A stretch of DNA of 64,000 nt from Quillaja saponaria (GCA_029379385.1 CM055612.1:13144001-13208000), one strand, 5' to 3'; positions 23,401 through 36,646 are shown, counted from the first letter of the stretch. The notes: generated from the letters alone by a model not told the origin. Program-made: numbers and translations.

Positions 23401-23969
23401 AAGAAATAGAGACAAGCAAAGGCGGTGGATATCAAATGGAAAGTTTTCCAAAGATAAAAAATAAAAAATAAAAAAAATGATAGAATAAAGACACATGACA
23501 CAATTAATTATAATATAGAGTCAAAATTAATGGTCATAAAACATGTGGCATATAAATTCTTGTTATTTATATATATAATAAATGTGTGGTTCAAATTTAT
23601 CCGCAGTTATATATACATATATATTTGCACATGTTGAATTGTATTGTTTACTTATTTAATTTAATTGTGGTGAAGATTAAATCTTAATATATATACATAT
23701 ATAAATATATATATGTATGTATTTATCTTATACATTAATTATTCACTCACTTGGATTTACTTGGTCATAATATTATTTATTTTATGACAACATGTACACA
23801 ATATATATATATATATATATATAATGTATATTAAGGTTACACTAAGACATCGAATTATAACATAGTCAACTGTACTATTATTTAATTAATTTGTTTATTC
23901 CATTGTGTAACTTTACACATTGTATGAAAAACTCGATTTTTTCGTTATCGAGTTATGAGAGTTGAAACA
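20426..23969 (-). mobile_element. Element F, 3' LTR
   Basis: A complete minus-strand LTR of 3,544 bp. Its 3' end is at 20,426 (TATCACACC on the plus strand, one change from TGTCACACC) and its 5' end at 23,969 (complement TGTTTCAACTCTCATAACTC). A purine tract adjoins it at 23,970-23,981, so it is a 3' LTR, not a solo one. The U5 hairpin is at 20,457-20,480. Frames at 20,282-20,527, 22,723-22,965 and 23,313-23,501 are incidental. Confidence 0.9.
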
Positions 23970-24087
23970 AACTCCCCCATTAAAAAAAATTCATCCTGAA
24001 TTTCAACAAAAGGGGCTACTGATTGATTGTTTACTTTAATCAATCACACAAATACGAATATTGTAATTTCATTATCACAAGCACGGT
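23970..24087 (-). mobile_element. Element F, polypurine tract and internal 3' end
   Basis: The complement reads AATGGGGGAGT directly before the LTR start, the expected plus-strand primer. About 105 bp of internal sequence follows, aligning loosely with the post-chromodomain region of element H (58,858-58,960). Element C then begins at 24,088. The rest of F's internal region is missing, apart perhaps from the fragment at 33,758-33,884. Confidence 0.75.
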
Positions 24088-24648
24088 TGCCAATTTTTTT
24101 TTAAGCCTAATTCCTTTTAGGGCCGTGGAATGCAAGGAGTACAACTCCTTAGTTGCCTTAAAATGATGCTATATTCTTGTTTTCTTTGTTTAGCCTTGGG
24201 TTGTGTGGAGTTGAAAGCCCTTGAATGTTATTCAATTTAACTTCTTGGTATATATGAAGCTCATATACCTTTTTTTTTTTTTTTTAATAAAAATTATGGA
24301 TATTGCTCGAAGATACAAATTGGATAGTTGAAATAAGAATCCTAGTATATATATATAAACCTAATTAAGGGAGTTGTAATTATAAACAAAAGGTAAAAAA
24401 ACTTGAGTATAGCTATTAGAAAAGTTGTTAATTGTGAGTCAAAGACTATTGGAAATGGATATATAAGGTAGTTGTTATAGCTATTCATTGGATGGGAAAT
24501 TTAAGATTTAAGTATGTTAATTTAGGAATTGTATGCTTTAAATTTAAGGAATTCTGGATTATTAGTTTAATTAAAATTTAATATATGAAACATGTATAAT
24601 ATGGAATTGAGAAATTGTATTGAATTTTGAGTAGATGTGTATACATTA

Positions 24649-24685
<37 letters not shown>

Positions 24686-25888
24686 CGTATCAATAGGAAT
24701 TGAATTAATTATGATTTAGTAGATAAATAGTTAAGTAGGAAATTATAATTATAGAACTTATAAATTCAACAATGTTTGAATTGTGGATTTTTAGCTCCAG
24801 ATTGTGTCAGGGATCTTTCGACACCTTTGCAGACTACACAGATTGATGAACCACGTCCTTGAACTTTGTGAGTGATCTACGTGCACTTTGGTTGCCTGAT
24901 AGTCATATAAATGAATCATGTGAATTTGACTAATGAATTTATGTTTGTATTTGATATTGTTTGTGGTTGATAAAGGCCAACAAAGTGAAATTTTTTGAGA
25001 AATGATTTTTACTTCCAAAATTGAAATCCAGGTGCACCTAGGATATTCTAATTTGAAATTTTGAGATATTCTAGTTTTGATAAGTGTTTTAAAAGAATTG
25101 AATGCTTAGCCCTGATGGGATGGATTATGTACGGAGATTAATCTGTTATGCAGATGCATAAATGCCTAGAGGGGAGTGCTATTATTGAGCGAGGCTGAGT
25201 TACTTGTTGGCCCTTCTCTTGCTTGTATGCTTTGATTCCTTTGTTTGGAATTATGAACTTCAAATATTTGAATTAAGTTATATATGTTGTGAAACATGTA
25301 AATTGTGGCTTTATGAGAATTACAATTACGTGCTTTGATTGATGCTAGTACCCTAGGGTATGTTGTTTGCTCACTGAGTCTTTGTGACACACACTTTCTC
25401 CTATTATTGTTTTTTTTAGTTTCAGGAAAACACAATTCACCTTATCAGGATTTGTTGCTTCCCGACACTACTGTGGCAAGGTATATCTCGGAATCGCACA
25501 CTTGAAGCTCAAAGGATGACACTTGCAGTCACTTAGATGTTATGCATTGTTGTTGTATATATTAAGCAAACCATGGTTATTTCATGTGTTGTTAGAAGCA
25601 TAGCTCCTCTATGTAATTTTGATACTATGGTCTACTGTAGATTTATAAACAGGTTATTTATATATACTATAGGCATGTTCCACCTTATAAGAACTTTTGC
25701 CAAATTTTCAATAAACATTTTATGTTTAATAATAGAGTCATAATTTTATTTGAATTCAATAAAGTTTTCTTAGTCTTAACTGTCATTTGTTTAAGAGACA
25801 ATGGTGCACGGTACTTGAGTATTCAGGGTTACGGAGGTGTGGTTATTCATCCCTCTAGCTAGTCATACCTTTATTTAAGGGTGTGACA
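24088..25888 (+). mobile_element. Element C, 5' LTR
   Basis: A 1.8-kb LTR starts TGCCAATTTTTTTT and ends GGGTGTGACA at 25,888, followed by a primer-binding site. It is nearly identical to 31,970-33,757. Its 3' half has the landmarks of the longer family (CCAGGTGCACCTAGG near 25,030, GAGTC pair near 25,376, U5 end), but the 5' third, from TTTTAGGGCCGTGGAATGC, is different. No coding capacity. Confidence 0.82.
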
Positions 25889-25891
25889 AGT

Positions 25892-25903
25892 TGTTATCAG
25901 AGC
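25892..25903 (+). promoter_or_regulatory. Primer-binding site of element C
   Basis: TGTTATCAGAGC, three bases after the LTR, is one change from TGGTATCAGAGC, the complement of the plant initiator tRNA-Met 3' end. Confidence 0.85.
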
Positions 25904-28165
25904 CTAGGTTTAGAGGTTTGTGACTGCAAATGTTGGATATTGTTGCTTTGTTTGCGTACATTACCCAAGGCGTATACAGACTTAGTGACACATTCTAATT
26001 CATATTGAAATTTCAAGTTGTGATTCTCTAACGTACTGTCATTGGCCTTCTATGATAAGTGTGCATAGAATTCCTTTATGTTTGTGCTAGACATAATAAG
26101 ATGTAGTGATTGTGTTGCGGGCCATTTAAGACAACAAAATATTAGCTTCAACCAGAAGTTTATTAGTCCTCAAGCGTCTGTGGCAAGAAATTTAGGTTGT
26201 AAAGAACAATTGATAACCTAGTTGAAATCTTAGCTTAGCAATAGTGGCCTTACCAAGAGGCGAACCCTTCAATTTTAGTTCAACAAGACGAATAGCTAAA
26301 GGTAATAATGACTATACAACATATTTACAATATAAGTCAAGTTTTAGCTCTCATACAATAATTATAATATGAAAATATTAAGATTGTTGTAGTTAGTCAA
26401 TATCTTTGAATGGCACAACATGTTTGCGTAGTTTGATGGTAGTCGTGCACAACATCCTATTCACTTTGATGACAAGAGTTTAACACTTACTGTTAACACT
26501 TATATCTTAGAGGATTGATAGCCTGAACTAGTGAGATGCTTTTTCATTTATTTGAATGACTGACATTTCCAGAGGACCTAGTCAATGGATCACCAGATAA
26601 ACCGACTAGCCCGAGTTCAATAACTATGTTTATTAGGTGTAGAATATTATAACAAAAAAGTTAAATTTATTAGTTTTTCCTTAAGTTGAACAATGTTTTA
26701 TGATTCAAAAATTTGAAATGGTTGTTGAACTTGAATGTAGAGAGGCTTAAAGGTTAGAAGTTGGTTAAAATATATATATTTTCAATTATTATTTTTTTGA
26801 GGTTGATATTATAATTTGAGTTTTTAATGATTAGTGAGTATTCAAGAGTTTTAAGTTTAATTAAAAGATTGAATAAATTTTCATTTAACTAACATTTTTT
26901 TTAAATGCTAGTATTGCATAATAGACAATGCAAACTATTCATATTATATTTTAATATATGTAGTTTTAACATGTATTATTATTAAAAAAAATAAAAAATT
27001 ACTTTTGAACTTATGAGCATCACATTAAATCTGACTCAATATTAAGGGCTTTAATATTTCAATCAATCATGGAGTTAAAAATTTAAATCCCCTTTGTTTG
27101 AATTTTATTACCTTTTTGAATACTGTCTGAAGCTGTTTATTTTATTACCCTGTATAGGTCTTGCTATGACTCATATCCTCTCATGGACAATACCAAGTTA
27201 AAAAAATAAAAAAATAATAAATATTTACCAACAATTGTATGATGTTATGGTAAAGAATAAATTTCTTCTCCCTAGTAATAATAATTTATTTGATCAGTTA
27301 CGGGAGGCTCAGAACTCTTCTAAGATCGATTTACATTCCAAATATCACCAATTATGAATCAAAAAGAATGATGTTTTAAGAACTATTTTCCTTACTCGAT
27401 GGGAAGCATAATGAATTATTGGTCATGTCTTTTAAACGAATTATTGGTCATGTCTTTTAAACTCACTAATGTTCCTGCAACTTTCATAAAGCTTAAGAGT
27501 AAGAAATAAGGAGTAACATGTAAAGTATTCTCGTATGGTCTTGCAAATATTTAGCAGGAAAAACAAGTTTTATGCTAAATTCTTTAAGTGTGAATTTTTG
27601 ACAAAACGTGTCTGAAATTTTAAATTTACTGGATTTAGTTAAGTATCATAGGAGAATTTTTGAAACCTCCTTTTGTAGTGTTGTACCTTTGGCTCGGTGG
27701 ATTCAAATTTATTGATCAGAGGCTTGTGATGAAAGTTTTCGAAAACTTAAGACTTGTTTAATTTCAGTTCCCATCTTTATACATACATTTTTCTGGTACA
27801 GGTAAAAATATGATATTTTATGATACTTTCCGTATTAGATTTAGGTGTGTTTTGATGTAGAATGAAATGTTAATTTCGAGATTCATAGAACCTCTTTATT
27901 GGATTCAAGGCACCCCGTTGAGTTCTTACATTTACATTTAAAACTTCAAATTTAAGAACTCAGTTCATCCGATGACTACATGAATAAACTTAATTTGGAA
28001 TATCAACCATAAAAGAAAATACCATTTAAACTGATCACAATAATACCAATTACAGTACTTATTATCCAAAGAGGAGTCCTCCTAGTAGTATCGATCATTT
28101 ATCTCACTTCCCTTCACATTTCATTAAAAAGTCATGTTAGAGACATAAACAATCATAAGTATAAA
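25904..28165 (+). mobile_element. Element C, internal region part 1
   Basis: The leader (25,904-26,090) matches those of elements D, E and H (ACTTTGTT or GCTTTGTTTGCGTAC, CTTCAAGTTGTGATTCT or TTTCAAGTTGTGATTCT). About 26,093-26,200 aligns with the gag start of H. From 26,200 to 26,660 there is a module shared with element D of unknown origin. 27,240-27,800 is a reverse-transcriptase relic: NNLFDQLRGAQNSSK, then YHQL, LLVMSF, CEFLT. Stops and deletions throughout, no integrase. Continues at 31,676 after a solo LTR. Confidence 0.8.
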
Positions 28166-29606
28166 TGTCACACCCCTCACTGAGGTATAACTAGGCCGGA
28201 GGATTGGATAACCAATCCACCGTAACCCTAACTTCGAAACAAAATAACAAACTTGACTCATGATCCAACTAAAGAATAAAGCTAGCTTTTCTAAATCCGA
28301 AATTCACTGTAAAAGTTTACTTCCTATAATAATTAACAAGTTACTGAAAAAAAATATTTTGACAGAGGTTTCTTGTAATATGAAACATGCCTCAAAATAC
28401 AAATATATAGTCTCATGATTTTACACAACAGTAACATAAAAATAACAAGGAAGCTTCGCTCTAACCACATCATAACCAAGTCAAATAACTAGACACTTAC
28501 ATCTTTCAAAATTAGTCACCCCCACAATTCTAGTGTGACTACAAATTTTCATCATTTAACTTCAAGTATGAGATCCTGATATTACCTTGCCGTACTCAAT
28601 CGGTAAGTCACAAGCTCGGCGACGCCATGTAACGAACTCCTGTTACTAAAAAAAATTTTCACAGAAGAGGGGTGAGTCATATGGACTCCTGTGAGTGAAA
28701 AATCGTACCCAAAGGGTACTAGCATCACTCAGCACAAACGTATACTATACATATTAACATCATGTAACATGATTCATATAGCATTTCACATTACACGTAA
28801 ACATTGTAAATTTCACAAATTCAAAATTCATATGACACACAAGATCACAATTTAAGTCAGCGCAACAATATCACACAAAGCAATCAAAGGGCCAACGAGT
28901 AACCCAGCCCCGCACAACCGTTATCACCCCCTACTGGGTATTTACGTGCCCGCACACCAAATTAATCTTTGTACACAATCCATCCCACAGGGGTTGGGTA
29001 CTCAACTTAAAAAAAAACATTTATTAGAATCAGAATTTTCTTATAATTTTAAATCGGAACATCCTAGGTGTACCTGGATTTTCAATTTCAGAGATAAAAA
29101 TCACTTTTCATAAAAATCTCACTTTGTTAGCCCTTATCAACCACACCAATGTCAAACAAAGCAATCAATATCAAACAAGCATAATTTAAATAAATTATTG
29201 AAATACTCTACATACTTATTTTTCCTATATCAAGTATATTCAAATAAACATATAATTACACATATTAATCTAGCTCCTAAAGGCAGCAATTAACCACTCC
29301 CTCAGTTCACAGATTTTGCTCGTCGTCCTGTCTAGGTTGTGAAGGTGTCGGTTTATCCTCGACACGCTCTTAGGCTGAAAATCATAAATTTATATGTTAC
29401 TAATAATAATTACTTCAAAATTAATTCCATGATTTCTTAATTGTACGTAATTATATTTAACATATATTAACCTAGTCCAGTTTCATATTTCCAAATTAAT
29501 TTTTTTCATAATTGCAACCTTTAAAGATTAACCTCTATGTATATACTAATATTTAATTCCAATTAGTCATCTTGTCAATTTCATAAGTGTAACTTACTTC
29601 CATGAT

Positions 29607-29610
<4 letters not shown>

Positions 29611-29649
<39 letters not shown>
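29611..29649. repeat. (TA)n microsatellite
   Basis: Uninterrupted TA dinucleotides, about 39 bp, inside solo LTR 3. Confidence 0.95.
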
Positions 29650-30999
29650 TAGTTTAACTTAATTCTATAGTTTATTTATGTTCAATTCATATTTAAATTA
29701 AACTAATTATCAACTTTATATAGTATTTATATTCCCGTTCTAGAATTCAAATTAGATTATCATCTAGCTTACATAAAAAATTTAAACAAGACCTTCTAAT
29801 GTTATCATATTACTAACTCCAACTATTAATTCATATAATTAACTTCCCCATGTTAATAATTACTAGTCCTAAATCTCCTATTTTAATAACTATCTTAGGT
29901 CCTTAAGGTGAAGAACACTCCAAATGAAGAAGAAAAATAGTACATCAGGATGCGCAGCTCAAATGAAGAAAGAAAGGAGAAAAATAAAGGTTTCGCTAGT
30001 TTGGTTTAAATAGATAAGAAAAGGTCAAAAAGAGTGCCATAAGATTCCATATTTAAATTTTTTTTCTCCATATCTCATTTACTTCTAAGAGATGACTCTG
30101 GTGATTTAAAATTGATAATTTAAAACAGTGTTCTTTAGTTATCCCATTCCTCTCACACTCCTCATTTACAAGGCAAAACTTTTAACCAAAATTCCATTTC
30201 CATTGGTAATTAATTGTAGTTAATAATCCCAATATACTATCCACAATCACAAAATGGTAGATGGCTACATGCTGACATTTTCATTCACTAGGATTGTTAT
30301 TTCATTGCACCAGAAAAATCAACAGTGTTGCAACTGCAGGGGCACTACACGAACATCACTAAAAATGGTGCTAGACTTATTTACAGATTTTATATAGACA
30401 GATTCTTTGAAGATTAGTTTCAATTGAAATTATAGTCAATATTATCAAGAGCCCCTTTTTCCCCACGTATGGCAGGTGAAAACCATGCCAAAATAGGGCA
30501 TGAATCAACTCAATAACTGTTGCCATCTTCTATGTTTACACACCTAATATACACATTCTAAGCTCATCAATGGAGTTATTCCTACTCGACTACAACTTGA
30601 ACAGGTTTGGCTAGATCTTTTAGGCCAAAAAAAATGTACACACATACACACACACACAAGAAATTTTTTTTACACCTAAACAGCAATAATAAGAAGAACT
30701 AACTAGGACAAGAAGGAAGGGAAGTTCGTACCTTGTCTTAGCCAAATCCAAAATTTCCACCACATCTCTAGTTACGAGCTACGGTAGAAATGGCGTGAAG
30801 AAAAAAAAAGAAGGAAAACAGGGGAAGGCTCAAGGTAGTACATGGCAAAGGCAAAGGTAGAATTTGAAGGAGAAATGGTCAAAAACGGTGGCTAAAGTGG
30901 AGAGAAAAAAATGGCCAACAATAAAATAAAAAAAAATATCTATAAATGCATGGTCCACGTTTAACCTTGCATTTGTGGTGAAAAATTTATCCTCAAACT

Positions 31000-31036
<37 letters not shown>

Positions 31037-31208
31037 TTTATTTTGTATTATTATTATTAATTTTCACATATATTGCGTGCAACCATAAAATTTATATATT
31101 TTTAAATCAATCAATGATGTATTGAAAATTAATTTCCTAGTCATATATATATATATATATATCTATATAAATATTTATTTATTTTATTTACTTGATCACC
31201 ACTAGTTA

Positions 31209-31675
31209 TGTACGAATATCCTAACACGTATGTTAAACTATCGGGTTACATATATTCTTTTACTTTAATTTTTTTTTCTTTATGGAATTAACAATATATA
31301 TTTACTTAATCATGACAAATTATGTACAATATTCTAAAACACGCGTTAAAATATCAGGTTATAACAATATATATATATATATATGTGTATATTCATAAAT
31401 TCAAACCATCTTTTATTTTAGTTCACTCATAAAAAATTATTATTTAATTCACCACGACGATTTACATAGCATATCCCAAAATGCATGCTAAGTGGTTAGG
31501 TTCTAAAATATTTAATGCACACTATTACTTACATAATTTATTTATGTGTTTGTCATTTTATAACTAAAATTTTACACATTCATTTCTAAAAGTCGATTAT
31601 TACGTTATCGGGTTGTAAGGATCATAACAACATACGAATATTCTATAACGTACATTAAATTATTAGGTTATAACA
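31209..31675 (-). repeat. Reiterated LTR-terminal motif in U3
   Basis: A module of about 45 bp, plus strand roughly TGTACAATATTC...ACGCGTTAAAATATCAGG then TTATAACA, occurs ending at about 31,250, 31,366, 31,507 (weak) and 31,675. A related TTATCGGGTTGTAAGG lies at 31,606-31,621. The last copy is the true LTR end. Confidence 0.65.
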
Positions 31676-31969
31676 ATAAAATAATATCCTTCTAAATGAG
31701 ATAAGAGAATTTTGACTAGTTTAACGCTTTGTTCGTTTGGATTTGATTGTGTTGTAACTCTATAATTTGGATTAGGTATTGCATTGGATGAACTGCATTA
31801 CTAATATTGACCCCAAAAGAAATGATAGGTACCGCTATTCTATGAACAACCAATCATCATATAAGCTTAGATAGGTTTTATCTATAGTCATTGGGGTCTC
31901 TTAAAAAGATCTATTAAATTCATTGAATTGTTTTAAAGAATCAAATGACCAGTTATTAATAGAATTTCT
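31676..31969 (+). mobile_element. Element C, internal region part 2
   Basis: Continues element C after the solo LTR and aligns with 51,100-51,390 in element E (shared words such as CAATGGGGTC or CATTGGGGTC, AAAAAGAT, and GTTAATAGAATTC or ATTAATAGAATTT). It runs straight into the 3' LTR with no visible purine tract, while E continues another 1.2 kb. So the 3' end of C's internal region is probably deleted. Confidence 0.65.
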
Positions 31970-33757
31970 TGCCAATTTTTTTTGAAACCTCATTCCTTTT
32001 AGGGCCGTGGAATGCAAGGAGTGCAACTCCCTAGTTGCCTTAAAATAATGCTATATTCTTGTTTTCTTTGTTTAGCCTTGGGTTGTGTGGAGTTGAAAGC
32101 CCTTTAATGTTATTCAATTTAACTTCTTGGTATATATGAAGCTTTTATACCTTTTGTTTTTTTTATTTATAAAAAGTATGGATATTGTTTGGAGATACAA
32201 ATTGGATAGTTGAAATAAAAATCCTAGTATATATATATATAAAAACCTAATTAAGGGAGTTGTGATTATAAACGAAAGGTTAAAAACTTGAGTATAGGAC
32301 TATTAGAAAAGTTGTTAATTGTGAATCAAAGACTATTGGAAATGGATATATAACTTAGTTGTTATAGCTATTCATTGGATGGGAAATTTAAGATTTAAGT
32401 ATGTTAATTTAGGAATTGTATGCTTTAAATTTAAGGAATTCTAGATTATTAGTTTAATTAAAATTTAATATATAAAACATGTATAATATAGAATTGAGAA
32501 ATTGTATTGAATTTTGAGTAGATGTGTATACATTAATTTATATATATACACGTACCAATAGGAATTGAATTAATTATGATTTAGTAGCTAAATAGTTAAG
32601 TAGGAAATTATAATTATAGAACTTATAAATTCAACAATGTTTGAATTGTGGATTTTTAGCTCCAGATTGTGTCAGGGATCTTCTGACACCTTTGCAGACT
32701 ACACAGATTGATGAACCACATCCTTGAACTTTGTGAGTGAACTACGTGGACTTTGGTTGCCATATAGATATATGAAATGAATCATGTGAATTTAACTAAT
32801 GAATTTATGTTTGTATTTGATATTGTTTATGGTTGATAAGGGCCAACAAAGTGAAATTTTTTTAGAAATGATTTTTACTTCCAAAATTAAAATCCAGGTG
32901 CACTTAGGATATTCTAATTTGAAATTTTGAGATATTTTGGTTTTGATAAGTGTTTTAAAAGAATTGAGTGCTTAGCCCTGGTGGGATGGATTATGTACGG
33001 AGATTAATCTGTTGTGAAGGCGAGTACATGCTCGGAGGGGAGTGATATTGTTGTGCAGGGCTGACTTACTTGTTGGCCCTTTGCTTTCTTGTATGCTTTG
33101 ATTTCTTTGTTTGGAATTATGAACTTCAGATATTTGAATTGAGTTATATATTTTGTGAAACATGTAAATTGTGGCTTTATGAGAATTACAATTACGTACT
33201 TTGATTGATGCTGGTACCCTTAGGGTATGCTGTTTGCTCACTGAGTCTTTGTGACTCACATTTTCCCCTATTATTGTTTTTTTCTTAGTATCAGGAAAAC
33301 ACAATTCACCTTATCAGGATTTGTTGCTTGTCGACATTGCTGTGATAAGGTATATCTCTGAATTGCACACTTGAGGCTCAAAGGATGACACTTGCAGTCA
33401 CTTAGGTGTTATGCAATGTTGTTGTATATATTAAGTAAACCATGGTGATTTCATGTGTTGTTAGGAGCAGAGCTTCTCTGTGTAATTTTGATACTACGGT
33501 CTACTATAGACTTATAAACAGGTTATTTATATATACTATAGGCATGTTCCAACTTACGGGAACTTTTACCAAATTTTCAATAAACATTTTATGTTTAATA
33601 ACAAAGTCACAATTTTATTTTAATTCAGCAAAGTTTTCTTAGTCTTAACTGTCATTTGTTTAAAAGACAGTGGTGCACAGTACTTTAGTATTCAGGGTTA
33701 CGGAGGTGCGGTTATTCATCCCTCTGGCTAGTCATACCTTTATTTAGGGGTGTGAAA
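31970..33757 (+). mobile_element. Element C, 3' LTR
   Basis: 1,788 bp starting TGCCAATTTTTTTT and ending GGGTGTGAAA (ACA changed to AAA). By eye it aligns with 24,088-25,888 over the whole length with few indels. The open frames at 32,972-33,304 (minus) and 33,442-33,642 mirror those in the other LTR and are not genes. Confidence 0.8.
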
Positions 33758-33884
33758 GCTTTGATAAATGAAATTAATGACATAAACTTGTTTAGCAAAC
33801 ATATCACATTTTAACTAAAAATTTTAGCAAAGGTTCCACGTAAAATAGAACATGCCCAATAATACATACATGTATAAACTTGCT
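33758..33884 (-). mobile_element. Minus-strand LTR fragment
   Basis: TTTTAGCAAAGGTTCCACG and TAGAACATGCCCAAT match the U5 side of minus-strand LTRs (63,560-63,600 and 42,484-42,515). It lacks the terminal 100 bp and the rest. It may be all that remains of element F's 5' LTR. Confidence 0.6.
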
Positions 33885-35666
33885 GAGAATAAAACATGCT
33901 CTTAAAATGTTTGATAAAATGCCTAAAAGAACCTAACTGTTATTCTTTTGGTTGTGTATGAGGCTTGGATGAAAGATTGTACGTAAGGGTTGAATAATTT
34001 AGTGGTTTTAAGGATGATCAATGGTGAAGTTGGTGTGGATGGTTCTTAAATCTTTATAATTCAAACTTATAGTAGTTCTTGAATGATCAATTTAGCCTTA
34101 AAGTTAATGTTGGAATTATAAGTAATGTTGAATATAATAAATTAAGGTTAGTTCTTTTGGTAAGCGTATATATACAAAAAAGGAAATTGGTTTCCCTTAA
34201 AAGTATTAGTCGAAAAGCCTCAAAGTAATTAATGGTAATATAATGTGTAAAAAGTTAAGGACAAAGAATATAAGGAATGGTTATTTGATAATTGGAAAAT
34301 TAAATTGTGGAATTGCAAAATGCTGCAAGATATTTGGTAAAATAACTAAAAGGACTTAGTTTCAAGGAAGCATATAGAAGTTGATATATGTAACTTTTAG
34401 GAACTAAAGAATTATAACTACAAAACATAAAAACTAAGTAGTACTTGGAAATATGTTTTTCATTCCTAGAATATATTGTTGAGCCACCAATGTGTGTGAA
34501 CACAAGAGGGAGTGACGAGCAGGATCTGTATCACTATGAGTGGATAACATATCCTTTGGTTGCTACATTAATATGTGTAATTGTTTATGTGTATCTGAAT
34601 AAATGTGTTTATATAGAGGTATATAAGAACATGTAGTGTTTTAATTAAGTTATTTGAATTATGCTTGACATGTGACTTTGTTTGTCTTTGATAAGGGCCA
34701 ATGAAACTGATTTTTATCCAAAATGATTTTTTACATTCAAACTAGAATCCTGTGCAGCTATGATACTTTGATTTGATTATTTGATATGTGATTTAAGATA
34801 TTTGAGTAACTCAACCTCGAAGGTTGGATATGTAAGAAGCATATAATTGGTGTGCAAGCACAAAAATTATTCGAGGGAGGATATGTGATTGGTGTGTGGG
34901 TGCTGAGTTACTCCAATTGGCCTTTTAATTAACTTGCTTGATTTGTGTGCTTCGAATATTTTGATTGATTTGTTTATCTTGTGTATTGTATAAATGGTGT
35001 TTGTTTAATTTTAGGTTATTTAAATGTACGTATATATAGTATTGAATTATGATATGAGAATTGTTTACATGAAATTATTTAAGATATATCTGTAATTCAT
35101 GTATTGAGTGATGTTAGTACCATTTGGGAACATTTTTCACTCATTGAGTCTATGTGACTCACCTTTCGTGTTGATTTTTTATTTTGGTAACATGATCCTA
35201 GTACACATCACCGACGAGTACATGACTTGCCGCTAGCATACAACAAGTTATTTCTTCAGGATCACATACTTGGTGTCAAAGGATAGAAGTTTGAAATCAC
35301 TTTAGGACTTTGGGTGTTAGAGTTTATAATGTGTAATAGTTTAGTTAATTGTTGTTGTGGTTTAAAGTGGAGCGGAGCTCCTTATGTATATTGATGTTGT
35401 TGTTAATTGGTTGAATATAACCAGGTATTCTATGTGTGTATTTTGGTCATGTTCCACTTTATACGAAACTTCTACCAAAATTTTTAGTTGAATTGTTATA
35501 TGTTTCCATAAATAATCACTTTTATTTAAATAATGCTTTCTATTCTTTTATTTTTAACCATAAATTTAGTTAAGGGTTTTATGTGTTTCTTTGATTTGAA
35601 GTCCGGGTTACAGAGTTGTGGTTACCTATTCCTCCAACCAGTCATGCCTCCATCTAAGGTGTGACA
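33885..35666 (+). mobile_element. Element D, 5' LTR part 2
   Basis: A plus-strand LTR resumes at about 33,885 (AAAATGTTTGATAAAATGCC, as at 7,340 in solo LTR 1) and ends AAGGTGTGACA at 35,666, followed by a PBS. Relative to a full LTR, roughly 1 kb between the U3 start (20,072-20,425) and this point is missing. The open frames at 34,300-34,636 are LTR noise. Confidence 0.75.
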
Positions 35667-35669
35667 AGT

Positions 35670-35681
35670 TGGTATAAGAGC
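35670..35681 (+). promoter_or_regulatory. Primer-binding site of element D
   Basis: TGGTATAAGAGC, one change from the tRNA-Met-complementary TGGTATCAGAGC, three bases after the LTR. Confidence 0.85.
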
Positions 35682-36479
35682 ATGGGTTTAAAGGTCTATG
35701 ACTGTAAATGAGGGACGTTGTTACTTTGTTTGCGTATGTTACCCGAGGCATACTGTGGACTTAAAGATACATCTTAATTTACCCTGAAACTTCAAGTTGT
35801 GATTCTCTAACGTAATATTTTTTGCCTTACACAATAAATGTGCATCGAAATTTGTTTATGTTTGTTTTAAATATGATGAGATATAATGGTCGTGTCATGG
35901 GTTGTGTGAGACAGCATAATATTGGCTTTGACCATGAGTTTATCAGTCCTTAGGCGCCTGTGGCAAGAAATTTTGGTCGTAGAGGACTATGAGTAACTTA
36001 ATTGAAATCTTAGTTTAACTAAAGTAGCCTCAACAAAAGGCAAACACTCCAATTTTAGTTGAACAAGATAATTAGCTGAAAGTAATAATGACTACACAAT
36101 ATATTCATTAAAAATGATATCAAATATGCATGACAAAAATAAGTCAAGTCTTAGCTCTCATATAATAATTATAATATGAAATATTAATACTGATATAGTT
36201 AGTCGATATCTTTACAACAACATGTTTGTATAGCTTGGTGGTGGTTGTCTTATTATCCTACTCACCTTGACGATAAGAGTTCAATGCTCACTAATATCAC
36301 TTCTACCTCAGAGGGTTGGCAACCTGAACGAGTGAGATGTTTTCCTATTTATTTGAATGACAGACCCTCCTAGGGGTCCTAATTAATAGGTCACCAGACT
36401 AACCGATTGGGCCCTCGTTCAATAACTATATCTATTTAGTGTAGAATATTAGAATAAATAAGATTAATTTATTAGCTTT
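35682..36479 (+). mobile_element. Element D, leader and gag start
   Basis: The leader matches elements C, E and H. 35,875-35,990 reads MMRYNGRV and QHNIGF, then VARNFGRRGL, the same gag start as H (MMRCSNRVAYHGRQH). The module shared with element C follows (36,070-36,460), including WQPERVRCFPIYLND in one frame. A solo LTR interrupts at about 36,480. Confidence 0.75.
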
Positions 36480-36608
36480 TCCTTAAATCAAGTTTAGAAT
36501 AAATCAAGTTTTAGACATAATTTATAAATTTTTGTTATAAAAATAATGGTACGTAAACAAATTAATTAGATAATAACATAATGAGACATGTTATATTCTG
36601 ATACCTTA

Positions 36609-36646
<38 letters not shown>

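Larger units (their letters stand above)
28166..31675 (-). mobile_element. Solo chromovirus LTR 3, target duplication ATAAA
   Basis: A minus-strand LTR of 3,510 bp. Its 3' end is TGTCACACCCCTCACTGAGG at 28,166. Its 5' end is at 31,675 (complement TGTTATAACC). ATAAA flanks it at 28,161-28,165 and 31,676-31,680. No PBS or PPT. U3 contains several reiterations of the terminal motif and long TA runs. Confidence 0.94.
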
